Origin: Helopsaltes ochotensis
Taxonomy: Eukaryota; Chordata; Aves; Passeriformes; Locustellidae
NCBI GenBank assembly: GCA_013400155.1
Contig: VXBM01000573.1
Coordinates: 378,223 to 442,222 of the forward strand
Direction of reading: 5' to 3'
DNA: 64,000 bases
The notes below the pieces were generated by a model. That model was not told where the DNA came from. It saw only the letters and a list, made by a program, of their open reading frames with translations, and did no database searches. This document shows positions 24,880 to 37,349 of the stretch, piece by piece. Position 1 is the first letter of the stretch, and each line of letters opens with the position of its first letter. The position numbers and the translations under genes are program-made.

Positions 24880-26050
24880 TTTTGTCCCATTTTATTATAA
24901 GCCTATGGATAAATTAACTAGTACCTGCTAATTAGTGAAAGCAGACAAGGACAAATCTGGCTCAGCTCAGCTTGCCTCAGGTAAACTTAAATGCTGACCA
25001 CGAGTCTTCTTTGTTTCCACTGGCCAGTTAGCTGTTGTGCCAATCTTGATTAACTTGGTAGTTTAAAAACTGAATTCAATTAATTTCATCATAGAGACAA
25101 GCCCTCTGGCCATGTGAGTTTGCAGAGGGAGGCACAGAAATTAGACTTGGATCAGTACCTGCATTTCTCTGGAGTCATTGAAATCCTACCATTAGTTCAT
25201 AACCAGAAAGTACAAAAATAAAGCTAACAGTTACGGCAAAAGAAATCTCACTATTGTGTTTCATAGGATGACAGGCAAACCATTCTTTGAAAGGAAGTAC
25301 TGAGTTCTTGCTTCTATGGATGCAGCACATTAGTAATGACAAACAGATTTTCCAATGGATATCAATTTAGGAAAAAATAAGATGGATTAATCCAGGCATT
25401 CACCTTCCCTGTCAGTTTAATATCAAGATAATTTTATTTGATTGTTAAATGTAGTAAACTCCCCTTTTCCTTAATACATATTTGCAAAAAGTAGGCAATA
25501 TTGTAATACAGTAATTAGCCACATTTGCCTTTACTATGTGTGAATAAGATTAATATACTAGAGTGTTCAACCTAATTGATCTATTATGTGATAGGGACTC
25601 ACAACCAGACTGCAAATTACAGTTTAACCCCCCAAAGGGCTAGACTTGTTTAGAAAATGTGTGAGTCTTTAAGAGATAAAATTAATAGAACTGGCATTGA
25701 CCTAAATATTCAGTGTTATTAATTGTATCAGTGGATTGTGCTGCTTTTATGTGCAACTAGGAAGGCAGTGTTTGGAAAGGAGCAGGTTTATGACAGCAGT
25801 GGGAAGGGCGGCTAACAGAAAACATGACAATTATTGCTAGCCAGGTTTCCCAGTTAAAAAAGTGATTGTCACAGGCCCTTAAAATTGCTATTCCATGTGG
25901 TTGTGATTAAATAAATCATCCGTGCAGCGCGTTTGGAACATAATGGCTCTGTGGGAAAAAAAATGTAAATCAGGTTTTTGTATTAATGAAAACAGTTTAA
26001 TATGGTTTTAATGACCCATTTTTCAGTCTTCACCAGAAAGTAATTACCAG
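24880..26050. promoter_or_regulatory. AT-rich, CpG-poor block; candidate conserved non-coding DNA
   Basis: A kilobase of AT-rich sequence with repeated TAATTA-, TTAATT- and ATTAA-type words (homeodomain-like cores), few homopolymers, and no reading frame. It runs directly into the CpG island at 26.09 kb. This texture resembles conserved non-coding enhancers next to developmental promoters, but conservation cannot be judged from one sequence. This is an inference from composition and position only. Confidence 0.22.
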
Positions 26051-26084
26051 TTAGATAGTTAGTGCTCTGGGCTTTGTGCAGGCT

Positions 26085-26360
26085 CTCAGAATCCTTCAGC
26101 GGTCACCGGGGGAGTCCCGCCGCGCCCCGGGGGCAGCCCCGGGCCCTGACCCAGCGGTGCGGGCCCCGCTCGCTGCCCTCCCGCCTTCTGCTGCTGGGGC
26201 CGGGCCGCAGAGCTCCCCACTCAGGGCTGGGAAGGGTTAAACCCACAGCGAGAGGCAGCAGCTGCCCCGCTAACCACGGCGGGGCGGGCTGCGGTGCCCC
26301 GGTAATAACCCATCTCCGGAGCGGGACCGGAGCTGCGAGCTGCGGGGGGGGGAGCGCTGC
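26085..26360. promoter_or_regulatory. CpG island
   Basis: Abrupt shift from AT-rich DNA to a block dense in CpG (GTCACCGGGG, CCGCCGCGCC, GCGGGCCCCG and similar), ending near a run of ten G at about 26345. It is only about 280 bp, small for a housekeeping promoter. The ORFs across it (26062-26409 plus, 26221-26547 minus) are Arg/Gly/Pro-rich composition products. It could be a promoter, an alternative first exon or a regulatory island of the host gene. Confidence 0.55.
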
Positions 26361-26599
26361 CCAGACCTGGATGTGGGTAGCTTGGTCCCTGAGGGAGAGG
26401 CTGCCCTAAGGTGTGCTGGCAATTCGGACAGGCAGCGGGTTCCAATGGCAGAGACTCCATCTCCAGGGGGGATGAGAGGAGAAGAGGTGCCAGTAAGAGA
26501 GGAAACAGGTCAGGGACCAGGACTTGGATATTGCTGCCAAACCCCACTGCCTCTGTTTGATAGTAAAAATAAAGGTCTGACTAATGACTGAGGTCTTTC

Positions 26600-29400
26600 T
26601 GTGTTTTTAATGCTTGGAAAGGTCTAGCAGCCAGTACTAGGAGTGGGAGTACTGGATTAACCTCTGCTTCAATGCTGCCCTGCACTGGTGTTTGCACTCT
26701 AAGAAGGGAGTGGATCCAGACCAGGTGAGGCACTTCCAAACTGAGCAAGTGAAGGCCCTGTTGGATGGTCAGGATTTGCACCTTTTTATGTGGGAGCAGG
26801 TGTTTCCTAATAAAGGGCTCTTTGATCTTCCAAAGCAAGGCACAATACAGCCCAATTCCTCAAGATAGGAATATACAGGGTCAAAAAAGGATCCATCTTC
26901 ACTTCAGTAGTGCATAACCTTGGAGCACCTTGCTGAGGAATATGGTGATTAAATTGCCATTGGAAACTCTGATATCAAGGCAGAATGCTTTCCTCTAGAA
27001 ACCTGCTGCAGAAGCTCAGAATGTGCTCATCATGTTGATATTGGATTTGGACAGGTTCTGTGTGCTGCACTGGAGAGAAACCCAGGCTGTTGTGATGGTC
27101 TCTGGTGTGGTCTGTGCTTTCAGAGCTCTTCTTCTGAGCCTTCTGGCAGAGAGAAGGCCCATGTTGCCTTCTACTCATATGGATGCAAAAACAACTAAGG
27201 TCCAGGTGAAATCTAGAAGCTGCAAAATTTCTGATTTCTGTATGTTTCTGGGTTAGTGGATTTGAGTGTGCTTGCTGAAGCTTAACATCTGGAATGTCTC
27301 TTGCTTGGAAGCAAAGGCAGGAGTCTTCTAGACCCTGGCTCTGTCTCTCCCAATGAAAACCAACGGGTTGGCTTTGCTGTGCCCAGTACCCTACCTGGGG
27401 TAGTTCAGGCTGTTAAAAAGTTGAGGGTGTGGGTCAGTACAAAGCTCGGTGTGATAGCAGCACCTGCATGAGCTGTGCACCTTGTTACTGCAGCTGGCTA
27501 GGCAGGGGATGTCAGAGCTGACGGCCTTTTAGCTTGTATGTCAAGTGTATTACTGGGGGAATTGCTTGGGGGTAAGCTACATTTTGCTGGGTGTTCCTAG
27601 CACTTATTTCAATTTGTAAAATTCACACTATGAGCGTAATACCGGTCAACACAGAGGGATGAGCCTGTGTTCAGAGTTCCTGATGCTATTGAGAAATAAA
27701 GTAGTTGGAGGGCAGTGAGTGAGAACAGAAGGAGATTTTGAGGGAGGTGAGAATCCTCCAGACTTTATTTATCCATTGTAAAAAAACATATGAAAGTAAA
27801 CAGAAATCAATTTTCTGAAAACCCCTCCCAGGTCACCCGCAAGAGAAATAATGTGACACTGCTCAATGCCAGGCACGGCAGATTTTGTCAAGACATAAAG
27901 AATCCTGGTGCTTTATTTTTATTTTTGAAGTGAAAGTGGTTCACAAGGTACACCAAGGAGATGATTCAGTGCTTACAGTTGTGACATGTCAGAGGCTTGT
28001 AAGCTCAAAGACAACTGTCTTTATTGTGTTTGCCTTTTCATCTTCCAAACTTTGAGCCCCTGTGTTCCTATCATTTTCCCTTTCCAATGTGAAATAAGGA
28101 GCATATTCTAAACAATGGTGCTCTTTTGATACATGCCCTAATAAAGAAACACTGACTCAGAGAACAGCAGATCATAGCTGTCCACAAAGAAGTACAGAGA
28201 GGTGCAAATCCTTTTGGCATGGCACCACAGCAGTTGTTCCTGCTGCCTGATGGAAAGCCAACAATTATTTTTCTCTTCTAACATAACAGGGACAAAGGAG
28301 CTTCCCTTAGCAGCCCATCTCTGCCCTAATTTATGTTGCAGCTTTTTAGGGAAAGGAGCAAAAGTCATTTTAGGAGCTATTGAAAGCTATCTTCCTCTTT
28401 TGTGGCTCCTGTATGTTTTTGGCAAGTGAAGTAGAATACATTTGTGGGGCACATCAATGGCAGCAGCCTGAAAAGGGTTCAGGGAGGGCCTCATCACATC
28501 CTCAGTGGGGCACAGCTGCTCCAAGATCCTGCCAGAGGGAAGGTGGAGGGCACAAGGGAGAGCTGCTGTGCTGTCCTGTGCAGAAGGAGAGGTGATAGGG
28601 CTGGGTCAGGAAGGCAGAGCCCAGGGCTGGTGGGGCTGAGCGTTGGATGGTGCTTTGCCCTGGGCTGTTCCTGAGGCATCTCCATTCCCTGCCACTGCAG
28701 ATGCCACGGGGAGCTGAGGAGACGCTGGGGGCTGTCACCCTTGCTCCTGCAGGCTGAGTTGGGACTCAAAAGGAGCTCTGCTGTCCTATCTCAACCCTGA
28801 GAACTGCTGCATGTGCTGTCTTTGGAAGTGCTTTGTAATTCAGACCGTTTTTTGCCTCAAGCAGAATGACTTTTGCTGTCCTGTTGTGTGAATGTGATGG
28901 CAGCTCCCTACTGGATGTTGGACTGTGATGAGGGCCTAAAGATGTAACACCTGTGAAGCAGAAACTGTTAAAGGAATTTTTTAAAGGAGGGGATCGTTCA
29001 CATGGTTAGTAACAGTACATGGTGAGATCCAAGCTGACTGACCTTTACCAGGCATCATTCTTGCAAGGGCTGTGCTCCCTTGACCAAATTGCAGGACAAG
29101 CCAGGAGTGAGTGCTGTGGGCAGTGATACACAGAGCTTGAGGGGAAAGGCCAAGCTCAGGGGTGTCTGTTCTTAATCAGTTTGAAGATTTTTATAGATTG
29201 GCCATTCTGGAGCCGAAAGACGCTCAGAGGAGGAGGGCATCTCCTGCAAGCAAAGCCCTGTGTCTTCCCAAGGTGGTTTGCTCTGCTGCTGCCTAGAGGA
29301 GCTTGGGGAGTTTCAGTGCAGCTGTGTGGGAGGAGAAGAGGGATTTGTGGTTGAGCTTCTGGGAATTAAAAAGGGTTGAAATCCTGCCAGCCAAAAATGA
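26600..29400. other. Non-coding stretch, no gene recognised
   Basis: Mixed composition with no exon or known repeat identified. The block at about 28440-28770 is GC-rich and carries overlapping short ORFs on both strands with unremarkable translations. Confidence 0.45.
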
Positions 29401-29420
29401 GAACCCTTGCAAAACTAGTG

Positions 29421-29465
29421 TGAAATCCAGGCACCACTGAAGTCAGTGGTGTACAGTTTTGTTCC
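29421..29465. repeat. Fragment of ancient sauropsid/amniote repeat
   Basis: The string tgaaatccaggcaccactga and the following agtcagtgg match a motif I recall as very frequent in reptile and bird genomes, where it forms the half of a short palindrome (CACTGAAGTCAATGG type). Only the core is recognisable. I cannot give its library name with certainty. Confidence 0.4.
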
Positions 29466-30674
29466 GGACTTGAGTAGCATCAATATTTTATCCCAGCTGT
29501 GTGTGGGAAGTTGGAGTTACGTCCCTTGCAGTTTTTGCTACTGAAGCTCTGTAGCATATAAAGGTGCTCCTTTATAGAAAATAAGTGTCACAGCTGCGAT
29601 GCCAGAGCTCTCAAACTCCCATGTCAGTGTCCAGACAGCAGAGGAAAAATGTGAGTGTTTGTAGGGTTAAACTCCCCACACTCCTTTGTGTAGTCAGGAG
29701 AGACTGTGTTGCAGTACAAATAATTCCTTAATTTTAAATGTGTCTTTTCCTCTGGAGGGAAGAATCTGTTTCATGTCTCCAGGATTGTGTGACCTGCCTG
29801 ATATGTTGGTGAAGTGAAGAGTATTATAAATACTTCTTACCCATACAGAGAAATCAGGTAATTAAAAGGAACCAACTAAAAGGGTATTTATTAATTCTAT
29901 TAGGCTAACAAGAACTTACAGAAATGGGGCATGGATGGGATTAATAAGTGAGTACATAAACATGGTAATTTAATTGTTTTTTCTGTAATCTATGGTTTTT
30001 TAATTGGGTGCTTTGGTCAGAAGATGGTGCTGTAAATATGTCCAGTTGTCTTTTACAGTTCTCTAAGCATCCCTAGTGCAATGTGGTGTTGAACTCTGAA
30101 AGCAGATTGCCCTGAAGCTTTGTTGTGCTGTAAGATCTGCCCTGTGGAGCTCTGAGAAGAGGAGTGAATTGCATGGCTGAGGAGCTGTCAAGCAGCTTCT
30201 GTACCTCAGACGATCTCCTGGCAATTTGCTATCACCTGATCTTCCCCAGCAGTGAAGATCTGTCCTATCCTTTCCCTTACAATGCCCCTACTGCCCCTCA
30301 ACAGGTCTGTTATTTGGGCAAAACCCAGACAACTGGTATAACATCTCAAGCACTAAGTTCTTGGACCACCTGAAACAGAGTTCAGTGAAGCTCCTTTTAA
30401 TGTGAATTCCTGCTGGTCTTAGCAGTAAAATACTATGTCTTGCATGCTTGAGGTGACTTGGATGTGTACCCAGTAGGGAAAGCTTGCTGTAGACATGTCT
30501 ACACAAAGCTTTTTGTCTCAAACCTGAGACTCAAACGCAGAATCTAACAGGATCTGGTAAGTCCACTAGTGATTCCTGGAGGATTGCAGGAGAGCTAATA
30601 AATCACTAAAGGCCAGCTCTTAGTTGTCTCCAACTGTCTTCACTTAATAGATGTTTTCTTGTATCTGCTTAACA

Positions 30675-30677
<3 letters not shown>

Positions 30678-30726
<49 letters not shown>

Positions 30727-30738
30727 AAGAAAAAAAAA
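30678..30738 (+). repeat. Long A tract (47 uninterrupted A, then A-rich)
   Basis: Forty-seven A in a row at 30678-30724, followed by AAAG-type sequence and nine more A, then GAGGGGG. An AATAAA hexamer lies about 80 bases upstream (near 30597), too far for a normal polyadenylation signal. No retroposed gene is recognisable upstream and no target-site duplication was found. It may be a poly(A) tail of an unrecognised retrocopy or a simple repeat. Confidence 0.85.
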
Positions 30739-30939
30739 GAGGGGGCAATTTAAATGTCTGGAGAGCAAAATAAGCTCCAAAAGAACCTGCAGCTGAATGA
30801 TGATGCATTTGTGACAGTAGATGAAGTACATGTGCTAATAGAGCACTGCCAGCCTTGTAATATTCCGGCTTTGCAATGCCAGGAGCTAGATGTGGCCAGG
30901 AGCTGTCTGTGTTTCCAGGTGCTGAGTGCAGGTGTGGCC

Positions 30940-31150
30940 AGGCTTTCCCTCAGCACCCCGGGAAGGGAACGGGCACAGTGTCACCCACCTCTGGCGCCCC
31001 GGAGAGGGGAGAGCTGTCCCGGCCCAGGTGCCCAGGCTCAGGCCGTGGGCTGGGAGGGCATCCCTGGGGCGGGGGCTGCTGCTGGGGCCGCGGGCGGGCA
31101 GCCCTGCCCCGGCCTGGGTCCGCTCTGCTGCCGCGCCCTGCGCCTCCTGC
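30940..31150. promoter_or_regulatory. Small GC-rich, CpG-containing block
   Basis: A GC-rich segment with CpG clusters (for example around 30985-31020 and 31060-31140) in otherwise ordinary DNA. The plus-strand ORF 30754-31200 crosses it with Gly/Ala/Pro-rich translation and matches nothing. It may be a weak CpG island or simply a GC-rich patch. Confidence 0.35.
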
Positions 31151-31209
31151 AGAAGAGACCCTTCTGCCTAACAGCTCTGGTACCGCCTTCCTGCAAATAA
31201 AACGTTAAT

Positions 31210-32950
31210 GACTAGAGTGGAAAATACTTTAAATTCTTTTTGATAACTTCAACAATGTTTTCGGTAGCAGCTGAGTTGTCAGAAAATATTTACATAAGTG
31301 CATCTGTGAACCTCTGCTACAATATCTTAAGATCTGCAGCAGCTTTGTCACTTCCTTGCAAATAGCTGTGAGCGATCTATTATGTAAAAAGGTTCAGTTT
31401 AATTTACAGGAAGCCTTACATTTTTCTCCAAGTAGTGTGTTTAGTTTATCTTGTTTTTTTAAACCACTCTGGCTCTTTTTCATGCGTCTCTTCAGAAGTC
31501 TGAATGATTTGTAGGGAAATGTAATACGTTTTTATTGGGGTAACTGGCTGGGGAGGAGAAAAGTGAGTGGTCCTTGTGGAGGTGAGGTGTTCTCAAGGCA
31601 TCCCTTGGCACTCCTGGCTCACCACCGAGGTGATGCTGGCAGCTGGTTATCTCCAGGGTAAAGCTTCCCCTCGGGGGTGATACCATCAGCAATCCAGAGG
31701 TGCATGTTTCACCCCATTGCAGAGCTCATGGAAGCCTTTGGGACTGAGGATGACTTTGCCTTCACACCTGGAATGGGAAATTCTGGCTTCTCTGCTGGAA
31801 AGAGTACCAACTTGGCAAATTCCTGCGAACTTCAGTGCAGTTATTTTTCAGGTGGTTTGTTTGATCCAAAAATACTTAGCTCTGTATGGTGACTTTTGAA
31901 GAAAGTAGTAGGCAGTATCTTTTTTTCAACGCCTGGTGTTCATGCTGGTTAATGCTGTTTTCCAAAACTGCTGTTAACTAGTTGAAGTCTGTGTGGTTTG
32001 ATTCCAAAACAAGTGGCTGATGAGAATGTAAATTAGCTTTTTACATTAGTAACTGACTTTTAATCTCTCCCCTGCATATTCAGCTTGAAAGATAAAGCTG
32101 TCCCTTGGTTGAACTGGTCTGGAACAACTGAATTGTTTTAAACTTGTACCTTACATTGTTCTGAATGTGAGTTTTATGTGGACCCAAACAACTCGATATC
32201 TTTAATTGTGTTATGTAAATTTGACCTCCCCAAGTTGCAAAGCTTCCCTCAACAACTCGAGGCTTGTTGGCATATGTCCCTAATCAGGCAAAAACAATCA
32301 GGGACACTTCCTGAGGCTGCTTTGTTCTTCTCCACTGTCATGTGTATTGTGTGTGGTCACGTTCTCTAAGTGTGTGAAGACTTACTCACACTGTGGGAAT
32401 TTCTCCTTTATCTGCATTGCTGATGGAACCAGCTATTCAGACATATTTCTCCCTTAAGTGTAAAGCTAGACACAATGATAATAATGGGACCAATTATTTT
32501 TTCCTAGCAGTGTCCCAGATCTGACTTTCCCTGGGAGAATACAATGTTTCTCTCTTATTTTTTTCCCCTCCTAAACACTGGGTAATATATTACCGAGAGA
32601 AGATTGAGAGAAATGAGTGATCTTTCTCTCAAACATGGTAATGAAAGAATTACATGTTGCTATCCAGATACTAACTGAAGCATTGCAGCAGTGAAGGCAG
32701 ATTTTGAGCTGCTGCAGCATTCCCTGGAGAAAGGGAACATGTTGGCAGAATTTCTGTTAATTTCCATGTGTGCTTCCATTTAGTGGGGGCTAAAGATACG
32801 GGGTTGCTGATATTTTGGAGAGAAATTGCATGGGAAGGGTGATTTTCCTAGTACTATTCTCTAGGGTTACTTGAAAATTCTCTACTTTGCTAGTCTTTGA
32901 AGCCTTTCTTAAACAAGAAAATGGTCTATTTTTTGAGGAGAAGAAAACAA
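31210..32950. other. Non-coding stretch, no gene recognised
   Basis: AT-leaning DNA. Short plus-strand ORFs at 31677-31892 and 32178-32369 are not recognised and are of chance length. No repeats seen. Confidence 0.45.
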
Positions 32951-32956
32951 ACTTCA

Positions 32957-33047
32957 TGGGTTTGGTTGTTGGGGGTTTTGGTGTTGTTGGTTTGAGGGTT
33001 TTTTGTTGTTGTTATTTCTGTTGTTGGTTTGGATTTTTTTAAAAAAA
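32957..33047. repeat. T/G-rich low-complexity tract
   Basis: Plus strand composed mainly of GGTTT, TTGTTG and GTTTT words over about 90 bases, ending in a T-run followed by an A-run. Non-coding simple sequence. Confidence 0.8.
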
Positions 33048-33059
33048 TATTTTAAAAGA

Positions 33060-34910
33060 AGGCCTCTCCAAAGAAAAACTCTGTAAACTGAATTTTCTTG
33101 AGGTAGTGTTTGAAAATATTTGGTTTAGGGTTCCTTGCTGAAAAGCCAGAAACCTGTCAGAACAGACCAAGTTGAAATGTCAGACATAAACAGGGAAATT
33201 TTTCTGAGCAGATTCAGTAATCCAACATAGTTTTACTATTCCCGGTTTGCCAAATACAGCATCTGGCAACATGAGGTAGCCCTATGTACTTTTTCCTTTG
33301 TAAAAATGAGGAAATAAATAAATGCACTGTTGAGGCAAAGAAAAGAATAAGAACAAATAGAGTTCAGTGAGTTAAAACTTGCGTTGGGAGAATGGCTTGG
33401 TGCTGCCAGTGAGAAGAGCAGTCCACTTACATACACATCCAAGATGGTGAGTGTAATCTCTGTTTCTGGTATTGATTTATTTAACTCTTATTCTGTTAAA
33501 TCCCAAGAGCTGCAGTGGGAGGCACTTCCCAGTCTCTCTTCCAGGGGGATGAGTAACAATCAGTTCTCTAAAGAGCAGAACTTAATGTTTTCTCAAGCAT
33601 GATGAGAGCTTTGCTCTGGTGTCTGTGGTGACCTCCAGGTTAATGCAGTAGCAGTCTGCTCTGCTGGGAGAGCTCTGCTCCCTCCTCCAATACTTCTGAC
33701 CTTCCTTGACGAACTCCCTTAAAACATGGCCAAACCCCAGTCTCTCATTGCGTACTGAGAACAAATCAAATTTGATTGCTGTCTTACGAAGGTATGCAAA
33801 GCCCACTGGATGGGAATAGAATTCACTTTGCCAGTATTTTATTTAAAATAATTGGAAGAACTTGCTGCAATTCTCGCAACCCTTGGATTATGAGAGAGAA
33901 CATTTTCCAGCCTAGTAGAGCCATCCAGTTTGGCGAGACTATTGCTCTTCCCCCATGCCAGAGTGCTGGAACTTCATTTTGAGTTTTCTTCACCCTGCAC
34001 AAACTTCAGGGTTCCCTAGGGTACAGCTTCCATGTCTAGCCTTGTTGCCTTATAAATGTCATCTTCTACCTCAGCTCTTCTGTAAAACCCAGGGTTAACT
34101 CTTTTAAAGGTCAGTTTCACAGTGTGCATCTCTAGCTTCTCTACATTAGTGAATTTGCTCTCACATTATTTTTAAATATAGAATTTTTAATGTCGTTCTC
34201 TGCACCTCCAAAAAAACTTACATCTCTCATCACTCTGTTTTAGAGTATTTTTTTCTCTTATTTCCCAAGAGAAGAAAACATTTTCTGGATTTTTGAAATA
34301 TTGATTTAGGTTCAGCTAGTAAATGGACAAATGTTTAGGTAACTTACTCAATGTGTGATTTCACCAGTTATTTGTTACTGTGAAGTTAGGCAGGAATTTG
34401 AAGCCACTGGCTTGAATAGCTGCTAGGTTGGGTTTTTTAAGTCCCCAACTTCTGGTTTGTATTACCTTGATTGTTTGGGAACTTTTGAGCAACTCAATTC
34501 TTAATGCTGTACTCATGGGCAGCATAATAATTGCTCTTTTTCTGTTGTTGTAATAATTTTTTTTTCAGAATTGTGTTCATCTGTGAAGCACAATACTGCT
34601 CCTGTGTATAATTCCATGTAATGGGTTTTCTTGTGTGTGTTTTTCAAGTGCCTGTTTAAAGATAGATATCAGTACTCCCTGAATTTGAATGGGGGAGCAA
34701 TCTACTTGTGGAAGTGCTTTCTTTTGTGGCCATGTTGTATCTTTTGGATATATACTTAAAGATGAGTTTTACAGGAATCTAAAATGAATGAGGGAGTGAA
34801 CAATAGATCAAATATTTTGTAGAAGTGGAAATAACCATCGGTGCCAATTTGAAGCTTAGATGCTGCTTAACTAAAATTGATTTTGAACACTGTGAGGATT
34901 AAATCATGAG
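33060..34910. other. Non-coding stretch, no gene recognised
   Basis: AT-rich DNA without recognisable exons. The plus ORF 33384-33602 and minus ORF 33582-33806 are of chance length and unassigned. Confidence 0.45.
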
Positions 34911-34911
34911 A

Positions 34912-35134
34912 TGGAGACTTGGATCTTGGTTCAGTTCTCAGATCTGCTATTTCATTGAGTAACTTGTTCAAGTCACTGAATCTTCTGGTGTCCCACTTCC
35001 CCTTCATAAAAAGGGGCAACAATACTGCTTTTATCTTGGCTTATGAGGCCTCTGGGACAGGAACAGCCTGTGAGTTTGAGCATGTGTAGTATTTAGCACA
35101 ATGGGGTCCTCCTCTTAGAGATAATAACAACAAC
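34912..35134 (+). repeat. Ancient amniote MIR-like SINE
   Basis: The segment follows the layout of MIR/CORE-type SINEs in plus orientation: a region like the MIR body (ggttcagttctcagatctgc, then caagtcactgaatcttctg, then cttccccttcataaaaagggg, then caacaatactgc), corresponding to the familiar 'AAGTCACTTAACCTCT ... CCCCATCTGTAAAATGGGG ... AATAATACTGC' consensus. It ends with tagcacaatggggtcct and an ATAATAACAAC tail, which I recall from the 3' ends of reptile SINEs. Substitutions throughout indicate great age. The tRNA-like head is not recognisable, so the copy is probably 5'-truncated. Confidence 0.7.
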
Positions 35135-35139
35135 ATGTG

Positions 35140-37340
35140 TGGCATTCATAGAACACGATTTATCTTTCATCTTCTAATGCATTGGAGTTCCCAGATTGCC
35201 ACAGTGTTTTCTTTTTTTGATGTAAGAGATTTTTTTTTTTGTCTTGTGAGAATGCAGACTGCTCTTTGTCTTTCTGTCCTCTTGCCATCTGAGAGGAGGG
35301 AGGTGTGTGAGATAAATATGGTGATATAGTGCTCAATTTTTTGAAGGGTCTCCTTGCTAGGTTGCCAAGATGACTTCCCAGTTTCAAAAAAATCCACCCC
35401 AGCAAGGGAAAGTACTTGAGATATGCAGGGAGAATTGCTTCTGTATTTATGGCTTATGGGACACCACAAGTTGAAGACCAAGTCAGACCATCCTGAGCAT
35501 TGCTGGACTCCAAGATAAATTACTTGAGTTATGTATAATATTTGACAGTGTTAGGGACAGCCTTAGAGAATAGAAGGCTTACAATGTGGGGAAAGAAATT
35601 ATTGCCAAAAATCAGTCAAATCCATGAGACTAGAATCTACAGAGTAATGGGGCTGTGCAGAGATGCAGTGGGGAAAATGTCACTTGTCTTGTAAATGGCA
35701 TGGACTGTAAGAAGAAAAAACTTTTTTTTATAGAAAGGTATTTAATGGTAAACATATCTGCTATGCTCAACAAGAAGTGGGAAGCATCTTGTGGCATAGC
35801 TGGATTTAATAAATAAATATATGGGCTCGTAAGTATCTCAAAGTAGGAAGTAGAACTGAGCTGGGGAGATTGTGTCACTAAAGAGTGGGAAATTCAGCTG
35901 GTCTGAGATGTACTTCTTCCCACATCCAGGTCATGGACCAGCACATCTTTAAGGTGCAGATGAGCAAACCTCCCATTCAGCAGATCTGTTCCTTGTGCTA
36001 TAAAGACTTGTGCTTTGAAATGAAACTTAGCAGACTGTGGAAACATCAGTGACTTAGTTCTGCACCTCTGCAGGTCAGTGTAAAATCACTGGCTTTTCCT
36101 TAAAGCTAAAAAGCTACTCTGAGCAAATGCAAGCATAGTTTTTTAAAATTCTATGTTTTGCACTGTTTTTGCAAATTATTCCAAATAGTATTAACATAGG
36201 ACACTTCTGTTCTTCTGAATCAAGAGTTGTAGGATGGCTTCAAAATAGGAAAATGACTATTGGGTTAAGGAGAGATTATTCTTTAAAATGTTTTACAGAG
36301 AATCAAGTGGAAATGTTTAATTGCTGATACAGTGCACAAATAAGCAGATTTACTTTCTGTAACTTCTCTGACTGTTCTCAGCAATTTCAGTAACCTGGCT
36401 GCTGACAAAGAAGGTGCTGGACTCCAGAAGCCCAGAGCAGTGGGTACAAATGGAGATGCTCTTGGGGCATACTCTTGTAGCTGGCAGCAAGTGTGATTTC
36501 AGCCCCTGATGAAACATGAGGTGCCACTGTTGGGGTGCAGCTGCCCTACGAGTTGTGCCTTCACGCAGTACTGCTGGGAAAGGCTGAGCCGACACAGCAG
36601 TGATAAAGCACCATGGCAGAGAAGTGCTTTTGTGAAGACAGACAGGTTTCCAGTCCCAGACTGCAGTCAGCAGTGCTAGGACGCTGTGTTGTGTTGGGAT
36701 GGGTAGAGTTGCTCCAGCCAAGAGGCAAGATTTAGCAGATGTTTAGCAAAAGGTTCCATTCCTCTTGCCACAGGCACATGTGGAGCTGTCTTGAGTCTAA
36801 TAAGGATTTTACAAGTTTTATAAGTCATAGTTTATTAAGCTTGGGAAAGAATTTAATATGGCATCGTGATCTTGGAAGCTGTTTTTCTCTGAAATCATTT
36901 TTTTAAGTAAGCTCTGATTTTGTGATAACTAATGAAAGAGAAGTGAAGTAGTTCTTTTGTTTGTTTTGGTTTGGTTTTTTTAATATAGCTTCTCTTTACA
37001 GTGTCCTCCTGTCCTATCCTCTTCAGTTGCACAGTGGTGTTTTCCCCTAAGTGATAAACACACAGAAAGCTGAATCAGCACTTTGAAGCAGCATGAATCT
37101 GGCTTAACGTTGCTCTGGAGAAAGTTCTTTACCAGGTTTCATAATGACTATGGAATGGTACAAACAAAGGGAACGCCATTTATCAACCACGTTGGCCATG
37201 GAAAGTGATATATTTAGATGAGCAGTTTATGTAAGTGAAGGACTTCTTGGGACACGAGGCAGTGCTGCACACCCCAGTAGGCATTCCGAGTGAGGGGTTT
37301 GGTTTGGGCAGCCCTGGATTTGGGAGATGCAGCCCTGGAA
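35140..37340. other. Non-coding stretch, no gene recognised
   Basis: No exon is recognised. A short T/G tract lies at about 36953-36981 (TTGTTTTGGTTTGG-type). ORFs at 35630-35878 minus and 36350-36721 minus are unassigned chance-length frames. Confidence 0.45.
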
Positions 37341-37349
37341 GTCAGTGTT

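Noticed and set aside
30590..30740. Processed pseudogene ending in the 47-A run
   Set aside because: The AATAAA is too far upstream, no coding similarity precedes it and no target-site duplication was found. Kept as a simple repeat.
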